Assembly (NCBI GenBank): GCA_963576725.1
Contig: OY755240.1
Location: 37,536,629-37,600,628 of the forward strand
From: Azorinus chamasolen
Taxonomy: Eukaryota > Mollusca > Bivalvia > Cardiida > Solecurtidae
Length of the DNA: 64,000 nucleotides
Reading direction: 5' to 3'
In this document: positions 35,338 through 46,431 of the stretch, piece after piece
Position numbering within the stretch: position 1 is the stretch's first letter
Layout of the letters: each line of letters starts with the position of its first letter
Made by a program: the position numbers and the translations under genes
Notes under the pieces: generated by a model
What the model saw: the letters and a program-made list of their open reading frames with translations, nothing else
The model's database searches: none
Told to the model about the DNA's origin: nothing

Positions 35338-35615
35338 ACTGTAGTACAGCTCGGTTGTTGAGCTGTAGAGAACGTTTGTAGAATAGTTGAAGAACTGTAG
35401 AATGTGGAGTTGGTAGATGGATAACTGCTCCGATAGTATTGTATATGTTTATTATGTATCCTGGAATTCCAGATCGTAATATATAACAGTGGTAATCCAC
35501 AGACAGTAAAATAACAAGTCCAAATGTAAAAAAAGTAACTATATGAAAGCAAAATAATTTATTCAGGATATCCCGAGTACTAGAAATCTAGCAAGGCCTA
35601 AACACGTGTGTCTTT

Positions 35616-36410
35616 AAGCAAGGATATAGATACCATAAACTAAGAAAAACTTTTTCTAAATTTTACTATCGAAATCTCTCGCTTATTGGCAAGTACCAAT
35701 CTAATCTCAAGGAGCTTCTGCGACACGGTGTTTCACATCCTGAATTTTATGGTGATGTGATTTACAAACTTCGTAAAATTATTGGACATACCCATTTTCT
35801 CACTTTGTTCATCAAATATGTTAAAAAATTCATTAAAAAGGGATATGATCCTGTAGTACTACAACATACTGCATGTTTGGTTGTCAACCCTTTTACAGTT
35901 GGCAATCACGCTGGCCTCTTTGCATGTACGCCGACAAGAAAGGTTTAGTACTCTATGAAGGCGATCTCTTAAATCCAGAAATGGAAGGAGAACGTCGGAT
36001 ATCTGTACTATTTCGTTTTTGTCAATCATTGAGTACACTAGCGATAGGTGGATACAGTTTGTTCACTTAAATGTTTTCGTTATACATGCATTTTACCACT
36101 GTATTTGCCGTCGAGTTTGTTGTAGATTAGTCGGAGAGGGATACGTTTATTTACACTGTTTGTCTTTTAGGGTGGGGATGGAATAAGTGTGAGGTTGGGC
36201 GCCCATAAACCGGTTTAACCTCCCAGTGACTTTTGTCACTGACCGTTCCAAGGCGGTGCTTCCATCTTCCCCCTATTGTATGTTTGTTTTGTCTTTGTGC
36301 GTCTCTTGTTGTTTTTATAGTTATGTACATTTGCTGTTTCCTTGTGTTGCTGTTCGGGCGACTGTTTGTTCTGTATGTGGTGTTTCCTGCATGACTCATT
36401 TTTGTACTTT
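35616..36410 (+). mobile_element. Naiad copy N8 inside terminal repeat 2
   Basis: It is 5'-truncated at KQGYRYHKLRKTF, carries an open C-terminal reading to TRKV-TAG (35946-35948), the SECIS and the 3' UTR with a short deletion near 36023. CTTT flanks it on both sides (35612-35615 and 36407-36410). The intact site in repeat 1 reads gtgtctttgtctaac, so the borders are known to within the CTTT overlap. Confidence 0.92.
35946..36010 (+). promoter_or_regulatory. SECIS element (Naiad N8)
   Basis: Same fold as N6. A C-to-T change at 35965 turns a C.A mismatch of helix II into a T-A pair. Confidence 0.82.
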
Positions 36411-36641
36411 GTCTAACTCTACACTGTAACTCTTGCAGAAAGGGGGCCGAAGGGATTTAGTACATCACGCGACTTTTGACAGGTAATTTGTACACAACGT
36501 TTATCGCGTCTTAATGGATTAAATCTTGCGTAATAGCTATCACCGTGCCGGCGGTATGTGTTGACAGTTATTACGCTAGATAAACGATCTGGAGAACAAC
36601 TATAAATATGAATTAATGAAGTGTATGAATTTACCGATGTA

Positions 36642-37163
36642 ATAATAACCCATACTATGATTCTATGATAACCTCAATTTACCCTAGAGAACTCAAGCTT
36701 AATAAAGCAAATAGTTCTGACATATATGCAGCCTTTTTAGATTTAAATTTATCTATAAACAATGGAACAATTTCTTCTGGAATTCATGACAAAAGGGATG
36801 ACTTTAATTTTAAAATAGTTAACTATCCTCATTTGGATGGGGATGTTCCCCGTGCTACATGTTACGGTGTATACATTTCTCAGCTTATTCATTTTGCTAG
36901 AGCTTGTTCGTCTGTTGATAATTTTAACAATCGTAACCTTATTATCACTGAAAAACTACTAAAACAGGGCTACAGATATGACAAACTTCGTAAAACATTT
37001 TCAAAATTTTACCGCCGTAATGTTCATCAGCAAATACAATTGTAGTTTACGTACTTTTCTAAAGTTAGGTATTTCACATCCGGAGTTTTACGGTGATGTC
37101 ATTTACAAACTTCGAAAAATTATTGGGCACACATATTTTGATACTTTGTTTGTCAAAAGTATA
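36642..37163 (+). pseudogene. PLE-B: right part, RT C-terminal region
   Basis: It resumes exactly where the left part stopped: NNPYYDSMITSIYPRELKLNKANS, then DVPRATCYGVYISQL and ARACSSVDNFNNRN, to HPEFYGDVIYKLRKIIGHTYF. A frameshift lies near 37020. It ends at a C-type repeat before the stop/SECIS region, so no SECIS remains. Confidence 0.85.
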
Positions 37164-38640
37164 AAACAAGAGGGCCATTGGCCCTATATCGCTCACCTGA
37201 GTTACAGTAATATATTGACAATGTTAATTTCAGTGGACAACATTTCTAGCAGATGATAGAAGCTTAGTGCACTGCTTTCACCCTTTCACTGCTGAATAAA
37301 CTTCAACTAGATTCAGATCTAATACCAAGTGACTGGTTGACCAAGATCTAAACTGTTTACAACGTGTGCCAATTTTGCCTTTGTCAAAATGCCTAAAACT
37401 GGTCTTTGAGAAATTCAAATGACGTCAATAAAGCTATGCAATTATACCTTGTGTACCAGGTATATAGGCAAATAAAGTGCTAGGCAGTACATAATGCCAG
37501 GTTTTGTGTGAAATGACCAATAAAAATATCTTTAAAAATCTTTTAAACCTTTCCCTCATATATACCTGTTTTTACGCATTAGCAAACAGAGTAGACCCAG
37601 CTCAGATGACTCCTACGGTAGCTGTCTAATCAGTGTCTGCTCTGTTTCTTTTGACACAATATAGATCTGATTCTACAGTTATTGTCAAAGCAAAAACGTC
37701 TCTTCACAGAAATAATGTGTTTTACGCATTAAAAATAAGAGTAGACCCAGATCAGACGACTCCTATAGAAACTGTCTGATCAGGGTCTGCTCTGTTTGCA
37801 TTTGACAACATATAGATTTGATTTTACAGTTTTTATCAAAGCTAAAACTTCTCTTTATTGAAATAACATGTTTTTACGCATTAGCAAACAGAGTAGACCC
37901 AGATCAATTTTTGTCAAAGCAAACAGGTAAAGGGTTAATAGGTGTTTAGATATAATTCTAGCTCTAGGTATGAATATCTGATGATAAGTCATTAGTTTTT
38001 TTAACAATTGAAATTGAGAAGAGTTACTAATTTTTTGTGTAACATTAATTATTGATTGACAATAATTTTGATTAACTGAAGACCTTATTTGTTTTAAAAT
38101 CAAATTAAAATAAATACAATTAGTAGCAAGGAGAAAAGACTTTATTAAACACCCAAATTCCAACTAAATGCAATTAATGAAGACTCGCATAATAAAATTT
38201 ATTAAGATAAATGATCATAATGAACTAATTTTTTTCCCAATCACATAAATTAACTGCAGAAACAAACATAACATTGTGCAAAGACCTATCATAACATCTA
38301 GCTGTGTAGCACCACAAATCACTCACACTACACACTATGGGGTAAATGGGTCAACATTCCTTTCAAAATGCCTTTAATTTTTCGTCTGCAACAAAACGTT
38401 ATTGTCATCTGCTTCAATTCTTAAAATAAACTTACTTTCATTTTTTGCAAAAATATGGTTAAGATGACAAACAGTTTGGATCCTGATGAGACGCCGCATT
38501 ATGGGGCCTCTCATCTGGATCCAAACTGTTTGCATAGGTAATCACAGTTTCACAACTAGCGTGCACAGAGTTATGAGTCATGCATTGACCTGGAGAGATT
38601 CTGTTCAGTGCTGTAACCTTTTAACTGTAGTTTCTGATGT
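37164..38640 (+). repeat. C-type repeat with ~140-bp tandem foldback units
   Basis: It begins acaagagggccattggcccta and the CGCTCACCT word, homologous to 10386-10800. From 37560 a ~145-bp unit repeats about 2.5 times, each holding the inverted pair GCAAACAGAG...CTCTGTTTGC. No coding sequence. The - strand ORF 37855-38163 has no recognisable domain. Confidence 0.7.
38468..38532. repeat. Long hairpin CAAACAGTTTGGATCC / GGATCCAAACTGTTTG
   Basis: 16-base perfect outer arms are followed by a T.T mismatch and 7 more pairs (GATGAGA/TCTCATC). Confidence 0.9.
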
Positions 38641-39459
38641 GAAGAAGTCTATTTAACCCTTAATTTCCCTCATATAAACTTGTTTTCATGCATCTGCAAA
38701 CAGAGTATACCCAGATAAGGTGGCTCCTATAGGATCAGGGTCTACTGTTTGCTAATGGAATTTGATAGAACTGTTTCTATGCCTTCTAAAACAGCTACAC
38801 TGATCCACCTTCCATATTTTATTATAAATAGTTATAAATAGAATAACTATTCAGGAGGTACTAGAACTCCAATGCAGTTATCTCCCTTTGTCCCGTATGG
38901 CTATGCTGATGAGACAAGGGAAATAACTGTGAGGAAATTCCTAAGGGGGAAACTTTTTAACTGTAGTTTCTGATGTTAAGAAGTCTAAAGTCTTGATATG
39001 CGTCCTGTTATGTTTTGTCTTGTGGCTATACTGTTTCTTGTTTAATGGTGTTTGGTGCGGTGTCATTTCGTGTGTGGCTCTCCCTGTTTGACTATTTTTC
39101 CATATTCAAGCATCTGCAAACAGAGTAGACCCAGATAAGACGGCTCCTATAGGGCCAATGTCTGCTTTGTTTGCTAATGGAATTCGATATATATGAGTCT
39201 ATGCCTTCTAAAATGGCCACACTGATCCACCTTCCATATTTCATTATAAATATTGTGTCCATAACTATTCAGGAGGTACTGAAATTTGTAATACACATAG
39301 AACTGGGAAAGGGTTAACCTCCAATGCAGTTATCTCCCCTTGTCCCTTAATGGGTATGCTGATGAGACAAGGGAAATAACTGCGAGGAAATTGCTAGCTC
39401 TGAATAAGGGGAAACCTTTTAACTGTAGTTTCTGAGGTTAAGAAGTCTAAAGCCCCAGG
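38641..39459 (+). repeat. Duplicated ~400-bp block with foldbacks
   Basis: The order 'catctgcaaacagagta..', 'tccaccttccatattt', 'aactattcaggaggtact', 'ccaatgcagttatctcccc', 'acaagggaaataactg', 'aactgtagtttctga' occurs twice (38690-38980 and 39110-39440). A Naiad-tail-like stretch (39005-39100) lies between. Confidence 0.75.
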
Positions 39460-40085
39460 GCGAGGCCAGTTTTGACCCAGGGGACATAATTTGAACAAAC
39501 TAGGTAGAAGTCTATTAGGTGATGCTTCATACCAAATATTTTAGCTCTAGAGTATGTGGTTTCAGAAGATTTTTAAAGGTTTTCATATATAATAAATTAT
39601 GAAGGGTGGTGATCCCCCGAAAGCAAAATTTGCAACACAGAAAGAGAAAATTGCAGACTCGGTTTTATTGAGTCTGTTCATGAGCAGTAATTGAAAGTGC
39701 AACACTACTCAAGCCCCCCTAGCACCGGCTTAAGCGGTATTCAATTTTCAGAACAAGAAGTACTGAAATTCATGATCTCGAAGGATCAGAAGGTATAACA
39801 CTGAGAATGAAGTACGGGGCGACGTCTATGTAAAACTTACAAACCCCTGGGCGGGGCCATTTTTGGCTTGGTCATCATTTGTACAAATTTGGTAAAGGAC
39901 CATTAGATGATGCTATATACCAAATATCAAATCTCTAGGAATTGTGATTTTCAAAGATTAAAAAAAACAACTTTTAAGTAGTGGGGCGGTGCCATTTTTG
40001 GACCGGGTGTCATGATTTTACCCCCAAGGTACATATCTGTGAAATTTAAGCGAAATCCTCCCAGTGGTTTAGGAGAAGTCATTTG
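39460..40085 (+). repeat. B-type monomers (pearl/Helentron-like)
   Basis: Monomers with 'gggcgaggccagttttgaccca' type text, 'ataatttgaacaa' and 'accaaatat..agctctag' occur, diverged. They end at 'ttaggagaagtcatttgaaa', followed by an A-type 5' end at 40091. Confidence 0.7.
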
Positions 40086-40282
40086 AAATACAAGAGGGCC
40101 ATGATGGCTCTGTATCGCTCATCTGGTTAAATGATGTCATGTGACCTATCAATTTTGACCCCAGGGGCACAATTTTAACAGTCTTGATAAAGCTCCACCA
40201 GATGATGCCCCATGCTAAATATGACAGCTCTGACCCCACCCCGACAAAGGAACGGGCCTTTTTGATCCCAGGAGAAAAAAAT
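40086..40282 (+). repeat. A/B-type repeat start (hairpin AGGGCCATGATGGCTCT)
   Basis: The 5' hairpin and TCGCTCATCTGG word are followed by one partial monomer, interrupted by Naiad N9. Confidence 0.65.
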
Positions 40283-41573
40283 GGAAAAAAGCTTTCTTTA
40301 CTGACAAGCAAATGAAATATTACACCAATTGGACTTGCTCAGAAGTTTGCGAATCACTAAACTTTCTTTTGGATAACACATTTGTACGTTATGGGAATGC
40401 TATTTACCGCCAGGTAATTGATATTCCTATGGGTACGAATTGTGCATCACTTGTCGCATATTTGTTTTTGTACTGCTATGAGAGAGATTTCATGTTACGT
40501 TTGAATCCACAATCACAAGATGTTATAAAAGCCTTCAATGAAACTTCTCAATATTTGGACGATATATTTAACTTAGATAACCCTTTATTTGACGTTCCGA
40601 TTCCTACAATTTATCCTGAAGAACGCAAATTGAATAAAGCTAACCCGTCCGACAATTATGCAGCGTTTCTTGATCTAGACCTTAAAATTGATAATGGAAT
40701 GATTTCTTCTAATATATATGACAAAAGAGATGATTTTGATTTTAATATTGTAAATTTCTCTCATCTTGACGGAGATGTTGTTTATATATCTCAACTTATT
40801 CGGTTTGCTAGAGCTTGTTCATCTGTTGACGATTTTAGCAATCGAAATCTCATTTGAACTGAAAAGCTGCTTAAGCAAGGATATAGATACCATAAACTAA
40901 CAAAAACTTTCTGTAAATTTTGTAAATCTCTCACTTATTGGCAAGTACCAATGTAATCTCAATGCACTTCTGCGACACGGTAATTCACATCCTGAATTTT
41001 ATGGTGATGTGATTTACAAACTTCGTAAAATTATTGGACATACCCATTTTCTCACTTCAAATATGTTGGCAATCACGCTGGCCTCTTTGCATGTACGCCG
41101 ACAAGAAAGGCTTAGTACTCCATGAAAGCGACCTCTTAAATCCAGAAACGGAAGGAGAACGTCGGATATCTGTACTATTTCGTTTTTGTCGTACCCTTTT
41201 TTACTTTTCTACAGTTACTCTGTTTGCAGCTCAATCATTGAGTACACTAGCGATAGGTGGATACAGTTTGTTCACTTAAATGTTTTCATTATACATGCAC
41301 TTTACCACTGTATTTATCCTTGTCTTTTAGGGTGGGGATGGAATAAGTGTGAGGTTGGGCGCCCATAAACCGGTTTAAACCCCGAGTGACTTTTGTCACT
41401 GACCGTTCCAATGCGGTACTTCCATCTCCCCCTAGTGTATGTTTGTTTTCTCTTTGTGCGTCTCTTGATGTTTTTATAGTTGTGTACATTTGCTGTTTCC
41501 TTGTGTTGTTGTTCGGGTGGCTGTTTGTTCGTTCTGTATGTGGTGTTTCCTGAATGATTCATTTTTGTTCTTT
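40283..41573 (+). mobile_element. Naiad copy N9, 5'-truncated and degenerate
   Basis: It starts at KAFFTDKQMKYYTNW before motif B. YLDDIFNLDN is present. The VPRAPSYG segment is deleted, a TTA-to-TGA change ends the frame at 40855, and there are deletions near 40920 and 41060. The 3' UTR is complete except for an internal deletion at 41315. Confidence 0.88.
41113..41177 (+). promoter_or_regulatory. SECIS element (Naiad N9), decaying
   Basis: Helix I, AUGA/GGAU and AAA are kept. One helix II pair and one ministem pair are lost (AAGCGAC; CGGA). Confidence 0.7.
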
Positions 41574-41628
41574 AAGTAGAGGACTACTAGATCATTCTAC
41601 ATACCAAATTTGGTAGACCTAAGCCTTT

Positions 41629-42327
41629 GATTTACAAACTTCGTAAAATTATTGGACATACCCATTTTCTCACTTTGTTCATCAAATGTGTTAAACAATT
41701 CATTAAAAAGGGATATGATCCTGTAGTACTACAACATACTGCATGTTTGGTTGTGAACCCTTTTACAGTTGGCAATCACGCTGGCCTCTTTGCATGTACG
41801 CCGACAAGAAAGGTTTAGTACTCTATGAAGGCGACCTCTTAAATCCAGAAATGGAAGGAGAACGTCGGATATCTGTACTATTTCATTTTTGTCGTACCCT
41901 TTATTACTTTTCTACAGTTACTCTGTTTGCAGCTCAATCATTGAGTACACTAGCGATAGGTGGATACAGTATGTTCAATTAAATGTTTTTTCGTTATACA
42001 TGCACTTTACCATTGTATTTGCCGTCGCGGTTGTTGTAGATTAGTCGGAGAGGGGATACGTTTATTTACACTGTTTGTCTTTTAGGGTGGGGATGGAATA
42101 AGAGTGAGGTTGGGCGCCCATAAACCGGTTTAACCCCCCCAGTGACTTTTGTCACTGACCGTTCCAAGGCGGTACTTCCATCTTCCTCCTATTGTATGTT
42201 TGTTTTGTCTTTGTGTATCTCTTGTTGTTTTTTCTAGTTATGTACATTTGCTGTTTCCTTGTGTTGCTGTTCGGGCGAGTGTTTGTTCTGTATGTGGTGT
42301 TTCCTGCATGACTCATTTTTGTACTTT
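41629..42327 (+). mobile_element. Naiad copy N10, short 5'-truncated copy
   Basis: It starts at 'gatttacaaacttcg', is open to TRKV-TAG (41816-41818), and has SECIS and full 3' UTR. It is flanked by CTTT (41625-41628 and 42324-42327) within a B-type monomer whose intact form reads 'gcctttt(a)aggttt'. Confidence 0.9.
41816..41880 (+). promoter_or_regulatory. SECIS element (Naiad N10)
   Basis: Identical to the N6 copy in all paired and core positions checked. Confidence 0.85.
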
Positions 42328-43650
42328 TAAGGTTTTTGACAACAAGATTTTTAAAGTTTTCAGTAAAACTTGGCACCCCCTAGGGCAGAGCCAGTTTTGA
42401 TCCTAGGGGCTTAATTTGAATGATCTTAGTAAATGTCTACCAGATGATACAATGTACCAAATTACACAGCTCTAAGCCTTTCAGTTTCGGACATGAAGAT
42501 TTTTAAAGTTTTTACTATATAACCCAATGTAAAACTTGTGATCCCCAGGGTGAGGACAATTTTAATCCAAGGAGCAGAATTTGAACAATCTTAGTAAAGG
42601 TCCACCAGATGATGTTAAGTACCAAATATCACAAATCTAAGCTTTTCAGTTTCGGACAAGAAGATTCTTAAAGTTTTTACCATACAATCCAATGTAAAAT
42701 GTGTGACCCCCAAGGCGTGGCCGTATTTGACTCAATGGGCATAATTTGAAGAATCTTAGTAAAGGTTCACCAGATGATGCTACATACAAAATAGCACAGC
42801 TCTAAGCTTTTCAGTTTCGGACCAGAAGATCTTTACTATATAATCCTATGTAAAACTTGTGATCCCCGGGGTTGGGCCAAATTTGACCCCAGGGGAAAAA
42901 TTTGAACAATCTATGTAGAGGTCAACTAGATGATTCTGCATACCAAATTTGGTAGCCCTAGGCCTTACAGATTTTGACAAGAAGATTTTTTTAAGTTTTC
43001 AGTAAAATGTGTGACTCCCAGGGTGAGGACAATTTTGACCACAGGGGCATAATTTGAACAATCTTAGTAAAGGTTCACCAGATGATACATCATACCCAAA
43101 TATCACAGCTCTAAGCCTTTTAGGTTTGAGACAAGAAGATTTTTTAAGGTGTTTACTATATAACCCAATGTAAAAGATGTGATCCCCAGGGTGTGGCCGT
43201 GTTTGACCCCAGGGGCATCATTTGAACTATCTTAGTAAAGGTTCACCAGATGATGCTACTTACCAAATATCACAGCTCTAAGCTTTTCGGTTTCAGACAA
43301 GAATGTCTTTAAAGTTTTTACCTTTCAAGTATTTACTATATAATCCTATGTAAAACTTGTGACCCCAGAGTAGGGCCAAATTTGAACTCAGGTGCAAAAT
43401 TTGAACAATCTATGTAAATGTTCACTAGATGATTCTACATACCAAAGATGTTAGCCCTAGGCCTTACAGTTTTTGACAAGAAGATTTATAAAGGTTTTAC
43501 TTTCATTTTGGACATTGGTTGCCATAGCAACAAGAGTTCTGCACGGAATCAAATTATTTGAATAACTTTGGAAGAGGTTGACCCAAGGAACATGTCTGCC
43601 AAAATTGGTAAAAATTCAGCAAGTAGTTTAGGAGATGTCATTTTAAGACA
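42328..43650 (+). repeat. B-type tandem monomer array (~165-bp period, about 8 units)
   Basis: Each unit has 'aagaagatttttaaagttt', 'ccccagggtg.ggcc', 'aatttgaacaatcttagtaaagg', 'caccagatgatgc' and 'accaaatatcacagctctaagc'. It closes with 'gcaagtagtttaggagatgtcattttaag'. Non-coding; pearl-like architecture. Confidence 0.85.
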
Positions 43651-43800
43651 AGAGGGCCTGAAAGGTCCTGACATCGCTCACCAGACAATCAGAGGAGAAG
43701 ATTTTCAAAATTTCTATAGAAAACTACTCGGTCGTGGGGCGGGCAAATTTTGACCCAAGGGGCATAATTTATGTAACTTAAAAAGAGGACCTCAAGTGAA
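43651..43800 (+). repeat. A-type 5' end and partial monomer
   Basis: The hairpin agggcctgaaaggtcct, then TCGCTCACC and AGACAATCAGAGGAGAAGAT. Confidence 0.75.
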
Positions 43801-44869
43801 GAAAATTTAAGAAAATGTAAATGAAAACATATAACAATGTAAATCTAAACAAGGGCATGTACAAAAGTGTGTATACCCTCTCCCTGGGCAAATTGGTTGA
43901 ATTTCAGAAAGAATATATTAATCTATACTTATGTTCAAAATTTCAGATAATTTCATTAAACCTTCATGAGTGATTATTATTCATATTTATGGAGTAATGG
44001 GTTAATTGTCCTAATTAATGTGCAACAGGCGAGATTTAACTGTAACAATTTGCTTTGCTTGGGTCTGCAATATTACTGCAGATTTACTACCAACAAGGGA
44101 GGCAATCCAGTTGTTATCAAAAAGGGAGATAACATACCTTTAAATGTATGCTAAAAATAGACACCAGTAAATGTTTAACTAGAGATATGCCAGCCTCCCT
44201 TAATTGGCTTGCAACAGCAAGCTTGTTGCAAACTTAATCCTAGTCAAAATCAGCTTGCGATTTAGGTTTGGGTTAGCTAGCATTTAGCCCTGGTTATTTA
44301 CAAGTTTAGTGAGCCAAGAAAACCCATCCATATACACAAATGATCTGCAATTATCCCTAGTCAATATGCTTATGGCTGGTCACTCACTCTTCAAAGGTCC
44401 TATACCTTTAGCCTGCTAATATTACACCAGCTACTTGCTTTGGTTTTTTTTTTCATTTATAATAACCTTTGCAAACAGTCTGGATCAAGTGTGGATCCAG
44501 ATGAGATACAAAGTAACTTGGCATCTCATCAGGGTCCAAACTGTTTTTCACTATGACATTTGTTTTTGAAAGGATATGGAAGGAAACAACTTTTGCAGCA
44601 GATAACATTATTTGCAGACAGTAATTGCTAAGAGTGCAAAGGGGATTGGAGGAAATTATGCTAGACACCAAATGACCTCCATAATAACCTGCATGATGTT
44701 TACAACACAAACAGCAAAGAGGTCCTGGGCATCAGTGAGGCTGATTGAGCACAGTGAAAAATATTGCAGCTGCATTTTTCTAGAGTGTATCTGGAGTGTA
44801 CTAGTAGTCTCCCAGTAATTAATGGTCAGTTTGAATTAGCTGAAACAGCAGCCAGCTCTAAGAAACTGG
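43801..44869. other. Unassigned region with one foldback hairpin
   Basis: No gene recognised. A foldback of the GCAAACAG family lies at 44471-44546 (gcaaacagtctgga .. tccaaactgttt). Confidence 0.55.
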
Positions 44870-45438
44870 CTACCTCTGGGGTGGGGCCAATTTTGACCCA
44901 AGGGGCATAATTTATATAACTTTTATAGAGGACCTGAACATGATGCTATGTGCCAAATATGAAAGCTGAAAACTTTCAAGTTTCAGAGGAGATGATTTTC
45001 AAATATTTCACTATATGTTTCTATAGAAAACAATGCACCCCTGGGGCAGGGCCAATTTTGACCCCAGGGGCATAAATTTTATAACTTTTTGTAGAGGACC
45101 TACACATGATGCTATGTGCCAAATATGAAAGCTGAGAATTCAGAGTTGAAGATTGTTTAAGGTTCAAATGGTTGATGCGGGACGACGCACACCGCACGAC
45201 GTCAGACATCAGGCGATCACAAAAGCTTACTCTGAGCACTTTGTGCTCTGGTGAGCTAAAAAAGCTGACGACTGACGACGCACACAGGGTGATCAAAATA
45301 CCTCACCTTGCCACTTTGTGCCAGGTGAGCTAAAAAGTTAACGGACAGACAGATGGACAGATGACAGGCGGTCACAATAGCTCACCTTTAGCTCAGGTGA
45401 GCTAACAATATGTCTCTCCAGTATACTGGGGTAGACAT
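44870..45438 (+). repeat. A-type monomers with four successive 3' termini
   Basis: Two A monomers are followed by hairpin-plus-terminus modules: GAGCACTTTGTGCTC then GGTGAGCTAA (to 45259); a second ending AGGTGAGCTAA (to 45333); a third AGCTCACCT..AGGTGAGCT (45379-45402); then an M-type hairpin ATGTCT..AGACAT (45410-45438). Confidence 0.75.
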
Positions 45439-45830
45439 AACTACATAGCGGTGTTCCTAGTAGGTCCATGAGATTTGCTACTTTTTGTCATGGTGCTGTT
45501 CCGTGTGTTATGTATATAGTGTTTCGGGCATGACTCATACTTGTACTTTCATGATATCACAATAATATTCTATTCCAAAATTAGAAGTGGCAATGTAAAC
45601 CAGTATTTTAATTAACAAATGCATTTACAATATAAGTTTTTCAGGGAAATCTTAATAAATAGTCCAAACAGTATTAGTCCAAAAAGTATTATTTCAATAC
45701 ATGTAGTCATGAGATGTTTTTAAAAACACATTATTTATTGACAAATTACTTTTAGGGCCTCAACCCATTTCTAGTATGAGCATGTGTAAAAGTACAAATA
45801 TGAGTCATACAGGAAACACCTCATACAAAA
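45439..45830. repeat. Two Naiad-like 3' tail fragments in inverted orientation
   Basis: 45485-45550 (+) ends 'gcatgactcatacttgtactttc'. 45786-45830 carries the same tail on the minus strand. Both differ from the main Naiad family. Unassigned DNA lies between. Confidence 0.6.
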
Positions 45831-46431
45831 CTAGAACTACCAGTAAAGGTGATTAATACGCCCACTAGCACATTTGACACAGAGATGGGGTTATAGAAAT
45901 AAAGCTCCCAACCACTTAAAGAGGCAGTCCCTACAATGATCGCATATTTTCAATAATATCATAAAACTTGGTATTTGTTATGCTCTATCATTATTATGAA
46001 GGTTCCCAATTTGAACTTATATCGAAAAATGCCCGTGATACAAATAAACCGATTTCATCAATACTGATAATTTTTGTTCTACAACACAATATTATCGGCC
46101 TTTTCCGTTAATTTCTTCCGCGTTTTGCCGATGATCACCCGATCCCTCCATTGTTTACGTAATATAGCTTTCGGAAGTGGTCGGAGAATCGCGAATAGGG
46201 CGAACAGTTACGAAACTAAAACCCAACCCGAATAAAACTGAAGCATCGGGGAGTAAAACCGGGATCGGCGATTTCAAACACATGGATGTTTTGTCGTTAT
46301 AAACGGTAATTGGATGGGGCTTTTTGCGATATACTACTTTTCAGCATATAAACAAATGAGTTTTGTACATTTAAGTGTTTATGAAACGCGTCAAATGTAG
46401 GGACATCCCCTTTAATTTTCATTTGTCAAAC
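45831..46431. other. Unassigned sequence
   Basis: No gene or repeat family recognised apart from a short stretch shared with 57720-57795 (tagaactacc..ctaaaggtgat). Confidence 0.5.

Larger units (their letters stand above)
11770..36641 (-). mobile_element. 24.9-kb LTR-flanked element, heavily invaded by other transposons
   Basis: Direct repeats of ~505 bp lie at 11770-12274 and 35340-36641 (the second interrupted by a Naiad). Outside them PLE-B coding sequence continues from one side to the other: left flank AATATTGATAA, right flank ATAATAACCCATAC, with ATAA (or ATAAT) duplicated. Joining the flanks restores a continuous RT reading (..NIDNNPYYDS..). This identifies everything between as one insertion plus later nested insertions. 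The minus orientation is favoured because a tRNA-like primer-site candidate lies next to the right repeat at 35321-35337 and a coiled-coil ORF follows it (35172 to 34480). I found no protease, RT, RNase H or integrase of its own, so it is non-autonomous or gutted. Native internal pieces: 12275-13225, 18839-19685, 34263-35339, and possibly 22080-25148 and 28851-30365. Confidence 0.78.
35340..36641 (-). repeat. Terminal direct repeat 2 (LTR-like), interrupted by Naiad N8
   Basis: The two parts (35340-35615 and 36411-36641) together match terminal repeat 1 at 11770-12274. It is followed by the ATAA target duplication and the resumed PLE-B reading frame. Confidence 0.82.

Noticed and set aside
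36151..36399. Antisense ORF (MSHAGNTTYRTN..) in many Naiad 3' UTRs
   Set aside because: It lies on the strand opposite to the element in its 3' UTR and is broken or altered in other copies; it is best explained as a shadow ORF.
40855..40857. TGA in Naiad N9 considered as a further selenocysteine site
   Set aside because: All other copies have TTA (Leu) here; it is a private mutation in a degenerate copy.
44453..44710. 85-codon minus ORF near the 44471 foldback
   Set aside because: It overlaps an inverted repeat and has no recognisable domain or supporting context.
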